Positions 33,672-34,331 of a stretch of DNA of 34,331 bases are shown here, in pieces. The position numbers and the translations under genes are program-made. Source of the stretch: Trachelipus rathkii. Its lineage: Eukaryota > Arthropoda > Malacostraca > Isopoda > Trachelipodidae. The stretch's first letter is position 1. The number at the start of each line of letters is the position of its first letter. The DNA is taken from the NCBI GenBank assembly GCA_015478945.1, contig JABUQX010007459.1:1-34331 (forward strand). Direction: 5' to 3'. The notes beneath the pieces were generated by a model, which worked only from the letters and a program-made list of their open reading frames with translations, was not told the origin of the DNA and made no database searches.

Positions 33672-34070
33672 AAACAAAGTAGGTGTCGTGTTATGTCACG
33701 AATGGAGTAAAAAGGTGGTAAAATGGTAAAAAAATGTCTGATGGGAAAATGTAAGTAGATGTAATGTGAAATGTGTGTATAAAAGATAGTAAGTGTGGTG
33801 TGGTGTGAGATATAGTGTGTGTGTAAATATATATGTGATAGTATGAAGTGTATTAATAAAACAGTATAAAATGGTAAATGTAAAGTTTCATGATAGTGAA
33901 GTGTGTGTATAAGAAAAAAGTGTCAGATTAGTGAATGTGTGTAAAAAGTGTAAGTGTGTGCTGATGTGATGTGTAGTGTTGTGTGTGTGTTAAGATGTGA
34001 GATGGTATGCATTGAAGTGTACACTAATAGAACATCACTAGATACATACGTCAAGTTAGGAACGAAATAT
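33672..34070 (+). repeat. GT/AGTGT-rich degenerate minisatellite
   Basis: GTGTGTATAA, AAGTGTGGTGTG, AGTGTCAGATTAG and GTGTAAGTGTGTG words from about 33740 to 34020, the same family as 32.85-32.98 kb. It interrupts the spaced CAAAATT repeat. The 72-codon minus-strand frame at 33923-34141 is explained by the repeat. Confidence 0.65.
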
Positions 34071-34099
34071 GTGAAGGGTGGGACACGAGTGGGCAAAAA

Positions 34100-34331
34100 A
34101 AAATAGCGTGGGCCAAAATTGACGGCCGATGGTATCTGCAAGGGTCAAGGCCGAGAAATAATATGAGTACAACAATGAATAAAAAATCAAAAAGGGACTA
34201 AGTCACCTAAGGAAGGACAAAAATTACGGTGGGTCAAAAATTGACCGCATGATATAGTAAACAGCTTTGGGAGAAAAGGCGCCAAGGACAAAGGTAAAGA
34301 ATAAAAGGGCTAAGCCCATAAAGGTAGATCA
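34100..34331 (+). repeat. Spaced CAAAATTGACC repeat, block 2, running off the end
   Basis: TAGCGTGGGCCAAAATTGAC (34104-34123) and TTACGGTGGGTCAAAAATTG (34224-34243) are about 120 bases apart, with GGGTCAAGGCC / AGGGTTGGCC-like words between. GGTCAA / TTGACC (34232-34237, 34241-34246) is a small perfect dyad. The repeat probably continues past the window. Confidence 0.65.

Overview
This window looks like a piece of an animal nuclear genome, most likely an arthropod and possibly a decapod crustacean. That guess rests on the mass of simple repeats (TA, GA/CT, TATC, AAT and GT types), strongly AT-rich DNA between them, a decayed non-LTR retrotransposon RNase H fragment, and the absence of any bacterial-style gene. 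The taxon is inferred and not proven. I find no intact protein-coding gene, rRNA or tRNA. Almost every long open frame is a by-product of a simple repeat. Many interrupted or ragged microsatellites suggest either old arrays or residual long-read indel errors.

Layout. 1-6.5 kb: (TA)n blocks alternate with anonymous DNA and with (GA)n arrays at 190-320, 2476-2596 and 3402-3488, followed by a CT/TATC compound array at 4.68-5.35 kb. 7.0-8.4 kb: a pyrimidine-rich tract with a 32-bp direct repeat, then the RNase H remnant of a non-LTR retrotransposon on the plus strand (about 7990-8167) and two copies of its putative downstream tail. 8.4-21.9 kb: anonymous AT-rich DNA broken by CT, AAT and TA arrays (largest at 10.6-10.9, 13.2-13.8, 14.7-15.0 and 18.9-20.1 kb), with a few more balanced islands (15.5-15.7, 17.8-18.25, 20.95-21.1 kb). 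21.95-25.1 kb: a degenerate composite repeat. 25.1-30.85 kb: AT-rich DNA with one unexplained 62-codon open frame. 30.85-34.3 kb: a dense set of tandem repeats: a 210-bp duplicated unit carrying GT arrays, a four-monomer satellite of about 200 bp, a GC- and CpG-rich island, a 23-bp minisatellite, a TGGCACT heptamer cluster, and a spaced repeat of about 65-120 bp.

The main discovery is that about 22.2-25.1 kb and about 31.4-33.9 kb carry the same series of landmarks in opposite orientation: minisatellite, TGGCACT/AGTGCCA pair, A/T run with GGCTTG, minisatellite, GC-rich island, and TAAAGCAG satellite words. At least ten short matches fall in strict anti-collinear order. This points to a diverged inverted duplication, or two opposite insertions of one composite repeat unit, with arms of about 2.5-2.9 kb and a spacer of about 6.4 kb. 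Its satellite part has arms that can form a hairpin, and a base pair appears to have been lost from both arms of one monomer together. I do not recognise the unit as a named family, and only searches can tell whether it is new.
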